From contig OX030960.1 of assembly GCA_943735955.1 (NCBI GenBank), positions 1,618,134-1,682,133 of the forward strand: DNA of 64,000 bases. Reading direction: 5' to 3'. This document shows, one piece after another, positions 1-11,400 of this stretch; position 1 is the first letter of the stretch, and each line of letters begins with the position of its first letter. A program made the translations under genes and the position numbers. The stretch is from Piscicola geometra. Its lineage: Eukaryota; Annelida; Clitellata; Hirudinida; Piscicolidae. Under the pieces are notes generated by a model. That model did not search any database and was not told the origin of the DNA. It worked only from the letters and a program-made list of their open reading frames with translations.

Positions 1-144
1 ATTATCTTTTAATTTAGTATTTTATCAATAATATTAACGCATAAAAAATTTTAATGAATTTAAACTCATCCAAATTAAACTGTATTTTGCTGTTTTGGCT
101 ACATTGTTAGCAAGTAAACACAAACACTACTAATTTACTGTCAA

Positions 145-430
145 CAAACGAATGGGAAAAATTGCATTTCATCAAGAAACTTTTCATTTCTTGAAGATTT
201 GCAACAGAACTTCAAGGGGGTTAAAAATACTTGAAATTTACAATAGTGCTACTTGCAATTTTTCACTTTACGCAAGAAATATGCATTTCAGAAGATGATC
301 CAGCTTATGTCATTCGTTTTACACACAAAATTTCTTCTCAAATAGGAGCAGAGAATGAATAATCACAATATCCAATGCTCAAGAATTGCCACATCATTAA
401 ACCCCCGATTTACAGCTTTAATTTTAATCA
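145..430 (+). mobile_element. hAT transposase remnant (internal fragment)
   Basis: This stretch is closely similar, in the same orientation, to 53690-53960, which lies in a longer decayed hAT transposase. Both share the DNA behind the peptides EDDPAYVIRFT and, at 53920, RIATSLDP, a motif typical of the hAT catalytic region. Stops and frameshifts break the reading frame, so this is a dead fragment. Nothing else coding is visible in 1-1120. Confidence 0.6.
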
Positions 431-1124
431 AAATATCCCTTGAATCTAGCGTAACGTTAAAAAACTATAATTTTGCGGCTGCTATTATTTATACGTACTT
501 ATTCATTCCTTAATTCGCCTAACTTGAGAAATTACGTATAATATTGAATTATACATAATTAGATTCGTCTTTAAATAATCTATCATTATATTTGTCTTAA
601 GTTGAATAAATATTGATTGAGAAGCCAGAAACTCGAGGCAAAGCTTTAAATTTAGTTATCAGGGAATCAAAATAGGGATTTATCTTACTCGTCTCTAAAT
701 AAGAAAGCACTGGCTACGGGTGCTGCACTAAAATGAGTAAAGGTTTTGTTTCAACCTTGTCGAAAATCTTGTTTATTTGTCGAAAAAATAAAATTTCCGT
801 TAATCCCGAATCTCACATCGCATGATAATTGTGAGAAAGGTTAATCCAAACTTTGAATTAGTTTGGTTCCAACATTGTCCAAAACCTTGTTCATTTTGTC
901 GAAAAAATAAAATTTCCGATAAAAGTACACTAGCATACTGAAAGTAAACAACGAATATATACATCTGCCATTAATGGAGATTTCGTTAAAAGGTTAATCT
1001 GGCTTCTATTCTTTCCATGAATCATAAATTAAAAATAACTCCGAAATAATTATTTATTTGACAAAAAACACAAAAATATTTTTTCTCTTTAAAACCAATC
1101 ATTTTTTACTTATTTTATAACTTT

Positions 1125-1880
1125 TTATTTATTTTATAATTTTTTCAAATTTTATAATTATTTATTTTATAATTATCAATTTATTATATAATTATCTATT
1201 TATTTTATAATTATCTATTTATTTTATAATTATCTATTTATTTTATAATTCCTAATTTATTTTATAATTATCTATTTATTTTATAATTCCTAATTTATTT
1301 TATAATTATCTATTTATTTTATAATTATCTATTTATTTTATAATTCCTAATTTATTTTATAATTATCTATTTATTTTATAATTATCTATTTATTTTATAA
1401 TTATCTATTTATTTTATCATTATCTATTTATTTTATAATTATCTATTTATTTTATAATTATCTATTTGTTTTATAATTATCTATTTATTTTATAATTATC
1501 TATTTATTTTATAATTATCTATTTATTTTATAATTATCTATTTATTTCATAATTATCTATTTATTTTATAATTATCTATTTATTTTATAATTATCTATTT
1601 TATAATTATCTATTTGTTTTATAATTATCATTTATTTTATAATTATCTATTTATTTTATAATTATCTATTTTATAATTATCTATTTATTTTATAATTATC
1701 TATTTGTTTTATAATTATCATTTATTTTATAATTATCTATTTATTTTATAATTATCTATTTTATAATTATCTATTTATTTTATAATGATCTATTTTATAA
1801 TTATCTATTTATTTTATAATTTTTTATATATTTTATAATTTTTTTATATATTTTTTAGATATATTTTATAATTAAAAAAA
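1125..1880. repeat. AT-rich minisatellite, about 19-bp unit
   Basis: Tandem copies of a unit close to ATTTATTTTATAATTATCT run for about 700 bp. Variants have TTCCTAA in place of TTATCT, and some copies are shortened to about 15 bp. No coding potential. Confidence 0.9.
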
Positions 1881-2062
1881 TAATTTGCCCTTTATTTTAT
1901 CTTTTTAAATAAATGTATTTATTCATTTTATAATTTTTTCATAGTTTTTCATTTATTTGTGAAAATTATCGTTTATTATATTTTTCATTATTTAAAAAAT
2001 AATAATTTCTTATTTTATTTAAGCAAAATACCTATAAAAAATAAATTCAGTTTTTAACTATT

Positions 2063-2145
2063 TTAAGGGGTGAATCGGTTAAGGGGTGAATCGGTTATGG
2101 GGTGAATCGGTTATGGGGTGAATCGGTTATGGGGTGAATCGACTG
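2063..2145. repeat. Tandem GGGGTGAATCGGTTA array, copy 1
   Basis: Five copies of a 15-bp unit GGGGTGAATCGGTTA, alternating AAGG and ATGG at the start. They sit right after the first AT-rich minisatellite. The same unit returns at 2664-2790 after the second AT-rich minisatellite. Confidence 0.85.
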
Positions 2146-2199
2146 CATCCCAAATAAATTGATTGAAAAGAGTGCCTAGTATTTAGTAATTTATTTTGT

Positions 2200-2640
2200 G
2201 TTAAATAATTTATTTTTTATTTTATAATTTATTTTTTATTTAATATTTTATTTTGTTTTAATAAAGTATTTTAAATGTAATAAATTATTTTATATTTAAA
2301 CTTTTATTTTATATTTAAAATTTTATTTTATATTTAAAATTTTATTTTATATTTAAAATTTTATTTTATATTTAAAATTTTATTTTATATTTAAAATTTT
2401 ATTTTATATTTAAAATTTTATTTTATATTTAAAATTTTATTTTATATTTAAAATTTTATTTTATATTTAAAATTTTATTTCATATTTAAAATTTTATTTT
2501 ATATTTGAAATTTTATTTTATATTTAAACTTTTAATTTATATTTAAAATTGTATCTTATATTAAAAATGTTATTTTATATTTAAACTTTAATTTTGTATT
2601 TAAACTTTTATTTTATATTAACATTTTTATTTAAAAAAAG
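2200..2640. repeat. AT-rich minisatellite, unit TTTAAAATTTTATTTTATA
   Basis: About 18 tandem copies of a 19-bp unit near TTTAAAATTTTATTTTATA. Its sequence differs from the array at 1125-1880, but it has the same unit length and base composition. Confidence 0.9.
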
Positions 2641-2663
2641 AAGTCCGTTTTTAACTATTTTAA

Positions 2664-2795
2664 GGGGTGAATCAGTTGAGGGGTGACTCGGTTATGGGGT
2701 GAATCGGTTAAGGGATGAATCGGTTATGGGGTGAATCGGTTAAGAGGTGAATCCGTTATGGGGTGAATCTGTTAAGGGGTGAATCGACTGTAATT
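2664..2795. repeat. Tandem GGGGTGAATCGGTTA array, copy 2
   Basis: About eight copies of the unit seen at 2063-2145, again directly downstream of a 19-bp AT-rich array. The sequence between the arrays (GTTTTTAACTATTTTAAGG) is also repeated, which indicates a composite higher-order repeat. Confidence 0.85.
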
Positions 2796-2799
2796 CATA

Positions 2800-3895
2800 C
2801 TCTCAACCCTTTGTGTATGGGCTCCAGTGGTGGGGTCAACAAAATTTGTACTGTGGTTGACAGTGTTGTGGGTGTAGTCAATCAAAAAAGTGGGAAAAGT
2901 TAAATGAACATGAATAATATAGATCGGCTTATAAAGAAATTTCACCTAATTTTCCCAAATTTCATGCAAAATTTTCGCTTTTTAACCACGTTAAATTTCG
3001 CTGTTTCGCCGTTCGCATTTGATCTACACCCGGCTTAGGTAAAATTGCTTTGTAATCCCTTAATTAATTCATAGCATTAAACTCCTCCCACTTTTGAATT
3101 TCAATAATTATTCTTTTACAAAATACGGTTATTATTATCCTTCCAAAAGATGTTTTCTTAATAATTCTTTTTGAAAAATAATTATTTAACAAAATGCGAT
3201 TTAACTAGATTATTCAGATGTCAAACAATTATAGTAGGGGAGTTTAATGCTATGAAATTCATAATTCATAGTATGAATAAATTAAGAATTACAAAGCAAT
3301 TTTATCTCCGGCTTATAATACGTACGCACAATTATTATGATGAAGTATTCAATAAACGTACAAGTAGAGGAGAGAGATGGTGAAAATCATGTAGAGGGGG
3401 TAGAATCGTTGTTCCCACTCTAGAACATTGTTGAAGCGAAGCACTAACTCTCGGTACATATACAAGTCCTTCTTCAACTCATCTACTTCAGCTTTCATTT
3501 CCATCCTCAGAAAAATATTATTCAGCGAAAATTTTTATATATTATCTAACTAGTATTGAATTTCGAAAGAAAATAAATAAAAAGGATTAAAAGTGAATTC
3601 AATAATTACAGTCAATAAACTTTGCACTAGTCACTCGACTTAATACTTAAGGACTGTTCACCATGGGTCGCTTCATAACACAGAATATTTATGAAGTTTC
3701 TTCAAAAAACCGAAATACACAACGCCGAAATATCAAAAGTTGTGATTATTCTGTCCTAGAAAGAGCCTTGCAAGGACTTTTGCGTTGTGATATTTAGGTC
3801 TCATGATACTTCAATCAATCAATTTAAAGTGAATAAAAATATATGACATTTATGTTTTTATTTTTAATAATCTAAAATTATTTACATTTACGGAG
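2800..3895. other. No gene recognised
   Basis: AT-rich sequence with only short chance open frames (the longest is about 70 codons, 3171-3383, with no family signal). I see no splice-bounded coding segment. Confidence 0.5.
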
Positions 3896-4082
3896 ATCTT
3901 TGGTTAGCGGCTGCCATTTTGGCAGCCGCTCAAATAAATTTGTGGAATAAACGGTTTTGGGTATAATATATTAAAATTTTAGAATCTAAAGTCTAAATAA
4001 AAATTAAATTTAATTAATTAGAATGTTTTTAGTGCAAATGTTGGTTGTTTTGAATCTGTCGATTGTTAATTTTCATTTTTAT

Positions 4083-4805
4083 TTGGTTAGCAGCTGCCAT
4101 CTTGGCAGCCGCTTTAACCGTAATGATTTTGTTAAATAGCTTGTCTTCTTATCTAATAATTTAGTTTTTTTTATTTCAAATAATTATAGTAATCATAATT
4201 TATATCTTTTCTTGTTTTCTGGTTTTAAATTTATCTTGCTCTCGGAATTAAAATCTTCAACCAATAACTGTCTAACGGACTACAATAAAAACTTATTTTA
4301 AAAGGAAGAAGTGCCAATGCCTCAAATTGAGCACTAATGCACAGTTTGCAAGCACCCACTGGCTACCTACTTCACAAGGCAGATGAGCTCTGCAGATGAA
4401 GGACAGACTGTTAGAACGAACCTTCAATACATGACTGTGTTTATGAAGAAGTGCCAGGGCCTCAATTTGAACACCAGTGCACAGCTTGCAAGCACCCACT
4501 GACTACTTACTTCACAAGGCAAATGAGCTCTGCAGATGAAGGACAGACTGTCAGAACGAATCTCCTACACATGACTGTTTATGTCTATTATCTATTGAAA
4601 ACTGACGTATTAGACAATTATTACCTTACTTAGATGACCCTTCTTTAAAGATGTCCATATATTTAAAACTCATCACCTCCTTATTCAACTACTTCTATAT
4701 CATTATTTACTTTTCGTACGGATCTGAAGACATATCTGTTTAACAAATTCATTTACCAGCGCTCTTGAATTTGAGGAAAGAGCGCTATAGAAATTGATTT
4801 GATTG
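4083..4805 (+). mobile_element. Dispersed element carrying two POLR1H-like zinc-ribbon fragments
   Basis: The same ~720-bp sequence recurs inverted at 23945-24675. It starts near a GGCAGCCGC palindrome and ends with a GAGCGCTATAGAAATTGATT tail and (ATTG)n, like the 3' end of a SINE or LINE. Inside are two tandem ~140-bp units (about 4305-4444 and 4445-4590). The second reads EEVPGPQFEHQCTACKHP followed by TRQMSSADEGQTV. The CxxC pair and the RQMxSADEGQTV stretch are diagnostic of the C-terminal zinc ribbon of RNA polymerase I subunit RPA12 (POLR1H/ZNRD1), whose acidic DE pair acts in RNA cleavage. The second CxxC of a real ribbon is missing and unit 1 has an in-frame stop. I infer a captured host gene fragment, not a functional subunit. 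Confidence 0.6.
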
Positions 4806-4828
4806 ATTGATTGATTGATTGATTGTCG

Positions 4829-4985
4829 AGAATGGCCGCAGCAGACCAAGATGGCCGCAGGGAATCAAAGCGCTCAAGGAGAAAGGATAAAGGAGAAAGC
4901 TTTCCATAGCAGCAGCAGTACCAGCGTTGGCAAAGACTTCTCCTTCACCCTCTTTCGCAGCCTCGGCACCAGTGGCAAGACAGAA
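4829..4985 (+). repeat. Dispersed GC-rich segment (inverted copy at 26570-26690)
   Basis: It begins with a frame reading MAAADQDGR, and a second frame gives GKDFSFTLFRS. The same string on the minus strand at 26570-26690 reads MAAADQDGRD and GKDFSFTLYRS. It is GC-richer than its surroundings, so it may be another captured gene piece. I do not recognise the source gene. Confidence 0.45.
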
Positions 4986-5431
4986 AATTGAGAAGAATGA
5001 TGATTGTGTTTTGAGGATGATGTGGTAATGATTGTGCTGTGGTATGAGTGTTGGTATTGTGGTGATAAAAGAATTTTTTATTTATGGTGATAGTGATTTT
5101 TTGGCGGTGATTGTCATGGTGGGGTGGGTGAGGTTGGATTATTGAGGTTGATCGTGTGTTTATATATATATTTTAATTTATATATATACATATACTGGTA
5201 ATGGTCTAAAAACCGTTTTATTTAACAAATTTATTTGAAGAGCGCCTTTGTTCACTTATAAAGGGCGCTATACAAATCGTTAGTGATTGATTGAAACTAA
5301 AAGTTTACTTTTCATTTCATTTAAACTTCCGTCAAGTTAATAGTAACAATTAGATGGCGCTGCGGCTTATTCCTAATTTTTAAGGCTAAAGTTCGAATTT
5401 TAATTCAATTTAGAATTTATCTTTCTCAACA

Positions 5432-8400
5432 ATGTCTTTGTCAGATAATGAAAATTGGATGGATGAGTATGATTTCAATTTTTCATCTCTAAAATCAGAT
5501 ACTGAGTGCTCGAGATTGGGTATTGATTGTATTTTTTTTTAATTTGAATTAAATTTGAAATTTCTTTTTTATTTAATTTTTATAATTGAATCATTTTTTG
5601 AATTTCAAAGGACCTCTACCCATGGATGACGAAATAAATATGTTGCCTTCTGAAGACTTTATTTTCAACCAGGAACTTATCAACTTTGAAGATGACAAGG
5701 AATTCAAATATTTTGATTCATTTTTTAACTTTCCCGGTGACCAGCCTGGCAACAACGTGATTGAAACAGGCATCAGCAGCAATGAGTTGATGGCCACAGT
5801 GCAGGACAAACAGCCCTCCAACCAAGTCATCAAGACTCTCCTTCTCAAGGCACACACCAATGTAAATAGCTTGTAATATGCCCAATCTAACTAATATGAT
5901 TAAGACTTTATAAATGTTATTTAAATTATGGCTACGTGTATAACTTTGCGGCATGCATTGAACTCGTCGAAACAAAAATTAATTTTAATTTTGTGAATAA
6001 ATATGATTATAAATACTTATTAATAGTAAAATTAAAAACTTACTCATCGAAACAGGCTAAATGTCGGCTAACTTACTCGTCGAAACAGGCTAAATGTCGG
6101 CTAAAATCGTCGAAACATTTTTTTAAGATTTAAATTTGTGAAAAAATCTGAATATGATTATTTATTAATGGTGAAATTATAACTTAATCATCGAAACAAG
6201 TTAAATGTAAGCTAGCTGAGTCGTCGAAACAGGCTAAATGTAGACTAACTTACTCGTCGAAACAGGCTAAATGACGGCTAACTTACTCGTCGAAACAGGC
6301 TAAATGTAGGCTAACTTACACGTCGAAACAAAATTTTTAAACAAATTTTTTTTAGCCGACATTTAGCCTGTTTTGAAGAGTAAGCTAGCCTACATTTAGC
6401 CTGTTTCGACGACTAAGTTTTTTCAAATCACTATTAATAAGTATTTATAATCAGATTTATTCACAAAATTAAAATGTAAAAAAAAATTTGTTTCGACAAG
6501 TTCATGTTGCGATGAGTTCAATGCAATTCAACTGTGCCGTACCTATGTCTATTATTTTTCTGTATTACTTTTTTGCTTGAGTAACTGACTCAAAAATGAT
6601 GTGTGACAATTGCATTTTTTATCCTTTATAGATTTATTTTTATTTCTTTAAAATGTGGATTACTTTTACAAAAAATTCTGGTAAAATTTTTATTCCATTT
6701 GTAAGATTTACAAAATTAAATACTATTTTATACTAATGTCAAATATGCTAAAAAAATTCTATTAACGCACGATTAAAAGTTTTTATCGAATGATTAATGG
6801 CGATTAAATTTTTTCAATGTGGAACAGTTCTACTTATAAGTACTCGTAGCCAGTGCCTAAAATTATGTAAAAATCAATTACTTTTTATTCAATTTTTAAA
6901 TTCTGAATATTTAGCAGGAAGATGGCTATCTTTGCCACGATAACTCCTACCAAACCACCAAAGAAGAACAACAAAGTTCTAGACACATCGATCTCCAAAA
7001 CAACTTGTCTACAGACTATTCTCTTCTGCACGACATCAACAATGCTGGAAAGCTCATGAACATCTCAAAGATTGAAGACGCCACTGATGCCACAACTGCA
7101 AACAGCAATGGCCCAAACAGCAGCAATGCTCCCAGGAGCAACAACGTTATAGTCATCAGTCCATTCACAACCTCCACACAAGCTTCTTTCGACAATATTA
7201 ACACTAGCAGTACACAGTATAACAACCATAGCGCAAGCAACAACAACACCAACAAAAAGATACACAAGATTGTTTTCAATGCAAGCGCTGGCAACTTGAA
7301 AGTACACAACCAGTCGCTTGTCCTTCCATGCAACAACCCATCCACGATCGACTGGACTTCCCTGCAACAGGTCTCCGCACTCTTGCACTTCGTTTATCAG
7401 ATTGTCTCTTCTGCAAGTACCTTGTTTATTTAAAGAAGTGATTTTTCATACAAAGCTTTAGACTTGATCATGTCTGACCACAGCCAGATCAGGTGCCCGT
7501 TTCCAGCCTCTCCATCCAACCCCTCACTCACTCTCTCTCTGCCAACAAGACTATTCCACTCAACATCAAACTTGCTAACCTTGTTGCCAGCAACAACACC
7601 AACAACGCCAACGTTGAGAACTACGCAAGCATCTCCTTCAATATGGGAAACAACAACAACAATGCTTGTTTGGTAGGTTACTATATACAATGGTCTATGC
7701 ACTAGGGTCTTTCTAAAAACCGAAATAGCAGGAAAGTGTTGGCTAGTCCTTCAGTGGATAGTGCCCGTTTTAAAGGCCTTTATAAAAATATCCTAAATAA
7801 AATGATTTCAGATACAGCACAACGCTTCCAAAGTGTCAACATTTATGTCGAAACTTGCGATAGAAAAAAAAGCTGTTAAGCGCTAATTAAAGTGCTAATC
7901 ACTTGATTATTGGAAACTTTATTCATATTCAAAATCAAATATATCTAAATTAATATTTAATTGTCACCTGAGTCCCATCATTTATGTACTTTGGCATCAG
8001 CTGCTGATGATATACTTTATCTCTCACTCTCAATCTTTTGTGAGCTTTCTTATTTCACCAGCTTTCACCCGAGGATTGTGCGTGTTTGCTGTTGTGTAGT
8101 TGACATGGAAAAATAACTAAAAACATGCATTCACATAAATACGATGTCAAAACTTATTTTATCAAATAACCAACAGAAATGGGAAACTCGGGTTTTTTAA
8201 ACCTATTGCGCAAGTCCAAATATTATTTTTGTTACAAATATGTCGGGTAGTGTGTTTCTACGTGACAAATCATCAAATGATGAACTGACCAATAAGGATA
8301 AACATTTAAATGGGAGATAGAAACACCCTACTATGGACATTAAACTTCTCCGGTAGCTGCAGCCACATGACAAAATAATTGGCAGGCGAGTGAGAAGGGG

Positions 8401-11400
8401 GAGGCGCCGAGGACGTGCCACAACAGCATCGAGAAGAGGTACCGCATGAGCATCAACGACCGCATCGTCGAGCTGAGAGAACTCCTCGTCGGCAAGGACT
8501 CCAAGGTGCCTGTTGTTGTTTTATTTCATTTAGTTGATTATCAGTTGGGTGAGTATCACCTCAACCAGCTGTGCTGCCCTGCCAGGCTCTTGTGTCAGTT
8601 CTCTTGTGTTTCTGCCCCCAGCCTGTGTACTGTCCTTTCTGTTTCCAGGGCTGGGCAATCTGTGCAGAGATGAGTTGTTTCCTGGGCTGTCTTACAGAGT
8701 CTGCACAGGTCCTCTTGGCTTAGACCTATTCTTCATTGGTAGGCTCTGATCGCCGAGTGGTGCCCAGTACGGAACCTGCTCAGGTTGGTGCGAGCAAGTT
8801 TGGAGAGCTCCTTCTCAGCTTTATTGATGCTGCCTTTGTAGTTACTGAAATGGTGTTCTTGAGGTCTATGACTTGAGACTGTTTGCAGATCCCGGATCTT
8901 GATGGGTCTCGGTTGGTAGGAGTTATCTGTTGTCTTCTTCCTGTAGCTGCTTCCGCATCAATCTCTTCGTTTCCGATCAGGGAGCAGTGGCTCGTTACAC
9001 ATATGAAAAGAACTTTTCTGTTCAGGTTGGCACACTGTGCAGCTAGCTCTGAGATTCGATGGGAGGAGAGTTGGATGCCATTAGCGAAAGAAGCGGCTTG
9101 CAATCGCACACAATCTTTGCCATGCTCCAGTCCTCTCTCTCACTCAACCAGTTCAGAGCCTCTTCAAACGCAACTCTTTCAGTGTCCACTGAGTTACTCT
9201 TGGACCCGGTTTATTTGTTCCAGGTAATGACTTTTTGATCCCCTTGGTACACCACCACCGCAGCACCACCATGCTTTGTCGCCCCTTGCACCGAGCCGTC
9301 AGTGTATACGGTAAAGTCAGCTTCCCCTTCCTGGGCGATGGCATCTTTAGCGGCTTCCAGTTGCATGAGGTCAAGGTCGTGTTTGCTGGTGTTGGAGTAG
9401 CTGATGTTGAGAGGGAAGTTGAACCAAGGCGGCTTGGGCTCGTATACCGCTTCGTGCAGTGGGTCTTCTGGGAGAACTGCCTTTGCTTGGTGAAAGAAAT
9501 TGGCCCTCCAGCTGTTTTGTTTCAGCTTCTTGGAGACATGTTTCTCTGCAAGTGACTTCCTCCAGTCTTCCTGCTTGTAGCTCACCCATTTAACAGCCCT
9601 TTTGAGAGAAGCTTGATCAAACCTCGTCTCCATGTTGGCGAGGTCTGCTTCAACGAGAACTGCTTCTGAGGGCATAGTTGCTGTGAGGGAAGTGAGAATT
9701 TTGGCAGCACGAAGTTGGGTCTTCTCGATCTTGGCGATGTGGGTTTTGGGCGTCCATGGTGTCCATGCAGGGCTGGCGTATTTCATTATGCTCTTTTGCA
9801 GTGCGCAGGGGGGGTTTGGTATTATTTGAGGTGACGGTGTTGCTGTTGTGTGTCTTTCGTTGTTGTTATGGTGTTCAAGGTATTGGTGCTTGTTGTGTTC
9901 CGTGTAGGGGTTGTTGTTGGCGGGGGAAGAAGGAGTGGTAAGGAAGGTGAAAAAGACTTCTATTGAAAGAAATAGAAAACAAGACGGCATCTTGAGTAGC
10001 AACATCGTCATCATCACCCCTACATCATCATGACCATCACATCATCATCACCACCTTCACATCATTATCACCATCACATCATTATCACTATCACATCATC
10101 ACCACCACCACTACCACATCATAATCATCACCACCACCACCACTACCACATCATAATCATCATCACCACTACCACATCATAATCATCACCACCACCACCA
10201 CTACCACATCATAATCATCATCACCACTACCACTACCACATCATTGTCATCATCACTACCACTACCACATCATAATCATCACCACCACCACTACCACATT
10301 ATAATCATCATCACCACTACCACTACCACATCATAATCATCATCACCACTACCACTACCACATCATAATCATCATCAGCACCACCACTACCACATCATAA
10401 TCATCATCACCACCACCACTACCACATCGAAATCATTATCACCACCACCACCACCACTGCACAACAGCTGAGCAAGTCAGCAGTGTTGCGCAAGGCCATA
10501 GAGTACATCCGCTACATGGTGGCGCAGAACAAGCAACTCAAGCAGGAGAACCTCGCCTTCCGACTGGCAGCGAACAGCAACAAGGGTGCGTCTCCTGCAA
10601 TGGCTCCTTTGACGTTTCGTAAAAAACAAAGTCGTTGTAATGATTGAATTTTCATTAATAAAGTTCCATCATCAATATCACCACCTACGTCGTCACTAAC
10701 AGACTTTCAGAGCGTGCTGGCTGCTATTCAGGGCACGAAGAACTCCTCGGAGACGATTGCCTCACCCAGCCTCTCCTCGCCCTCCAACTCGTCTCACTCC
10801 GACGATCACTCACCACACCCTGACTCGCCCACTCTCCACCATGACTCTTTCTTCGCCAACAATAAAGGTTCTGTTTTCAAAATAATAACAACAAAATATA
10901 ATAACACAATTAATCATAATAGAAGTAATGTACTTATCCATGTAATTGTAGCATCTTTGCTCTTAAACTTTAATCAGCACAACATCACTATCACATCACC
11001 ATTACACCCATTATCACAACCACTATCACCACCACACCACCATCACCCACACTTAATACACCACAACCACCATCACACCACCACCACAACCCCCATCACA
11101 CCACTTGATACACCACCACATCACTCAACATCACCTCCACACCATACCATCATGTCACCTTGACCGCACCCTATCACTGCATGCCATCTGCAACATTGCA
11201 GTGCTGCCACAGCAAACGGCACTGCCTCGAAGACAACACGCCGGCATGCTTGACCGATCGAGACTCGTCCTGTGCATCTGCATGCTCGCCATCTTCGCCT
11301 TCAACCCTCTTGGTAGTTGTCCTCCTCCTCCTCCCCCTTCTTCATTTGTTTGTTTGTGCCATTGTGCTGAGGCGGTAGGGTAACACACACAAAGCCATAC

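Larger units (their letters stand above)
8386..10585 (+). other. SREBF: SREBP bHLH-Zip exons (8386-8505 and 10468-10585)
   Basis: The first exon encodes HNSIEKRYRMSINDRIVEL, the basic region and helix 1. The second begins LSKSAVLRKAIEYIRYM, helix 2 running into the leucine zipper. The Tyr in EKRYR is the residue that sets SREBPs apart from other bHLH proteins, which have Arg there; it allows binding to sterol regulatory elements as well as E-boxes. The two exons join in phase 0 across a ~2 kb intron that holds an antisense LINE remnant. Confidence 0.93.

Noticed and set aside
4293..4633. A functional small RNA polymerase subunit gene
   Set aside because: Only half the zinc ribbon is present, one tandem unit has a stop, and the block is dispersed with a retroelement tail.
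10714..11163. The ORF beyond 10867 as coding
   Set aside because: The first part (to 10867) is SREBP exon 7; after the GT donor it is His/Pro-rich simple repeat.
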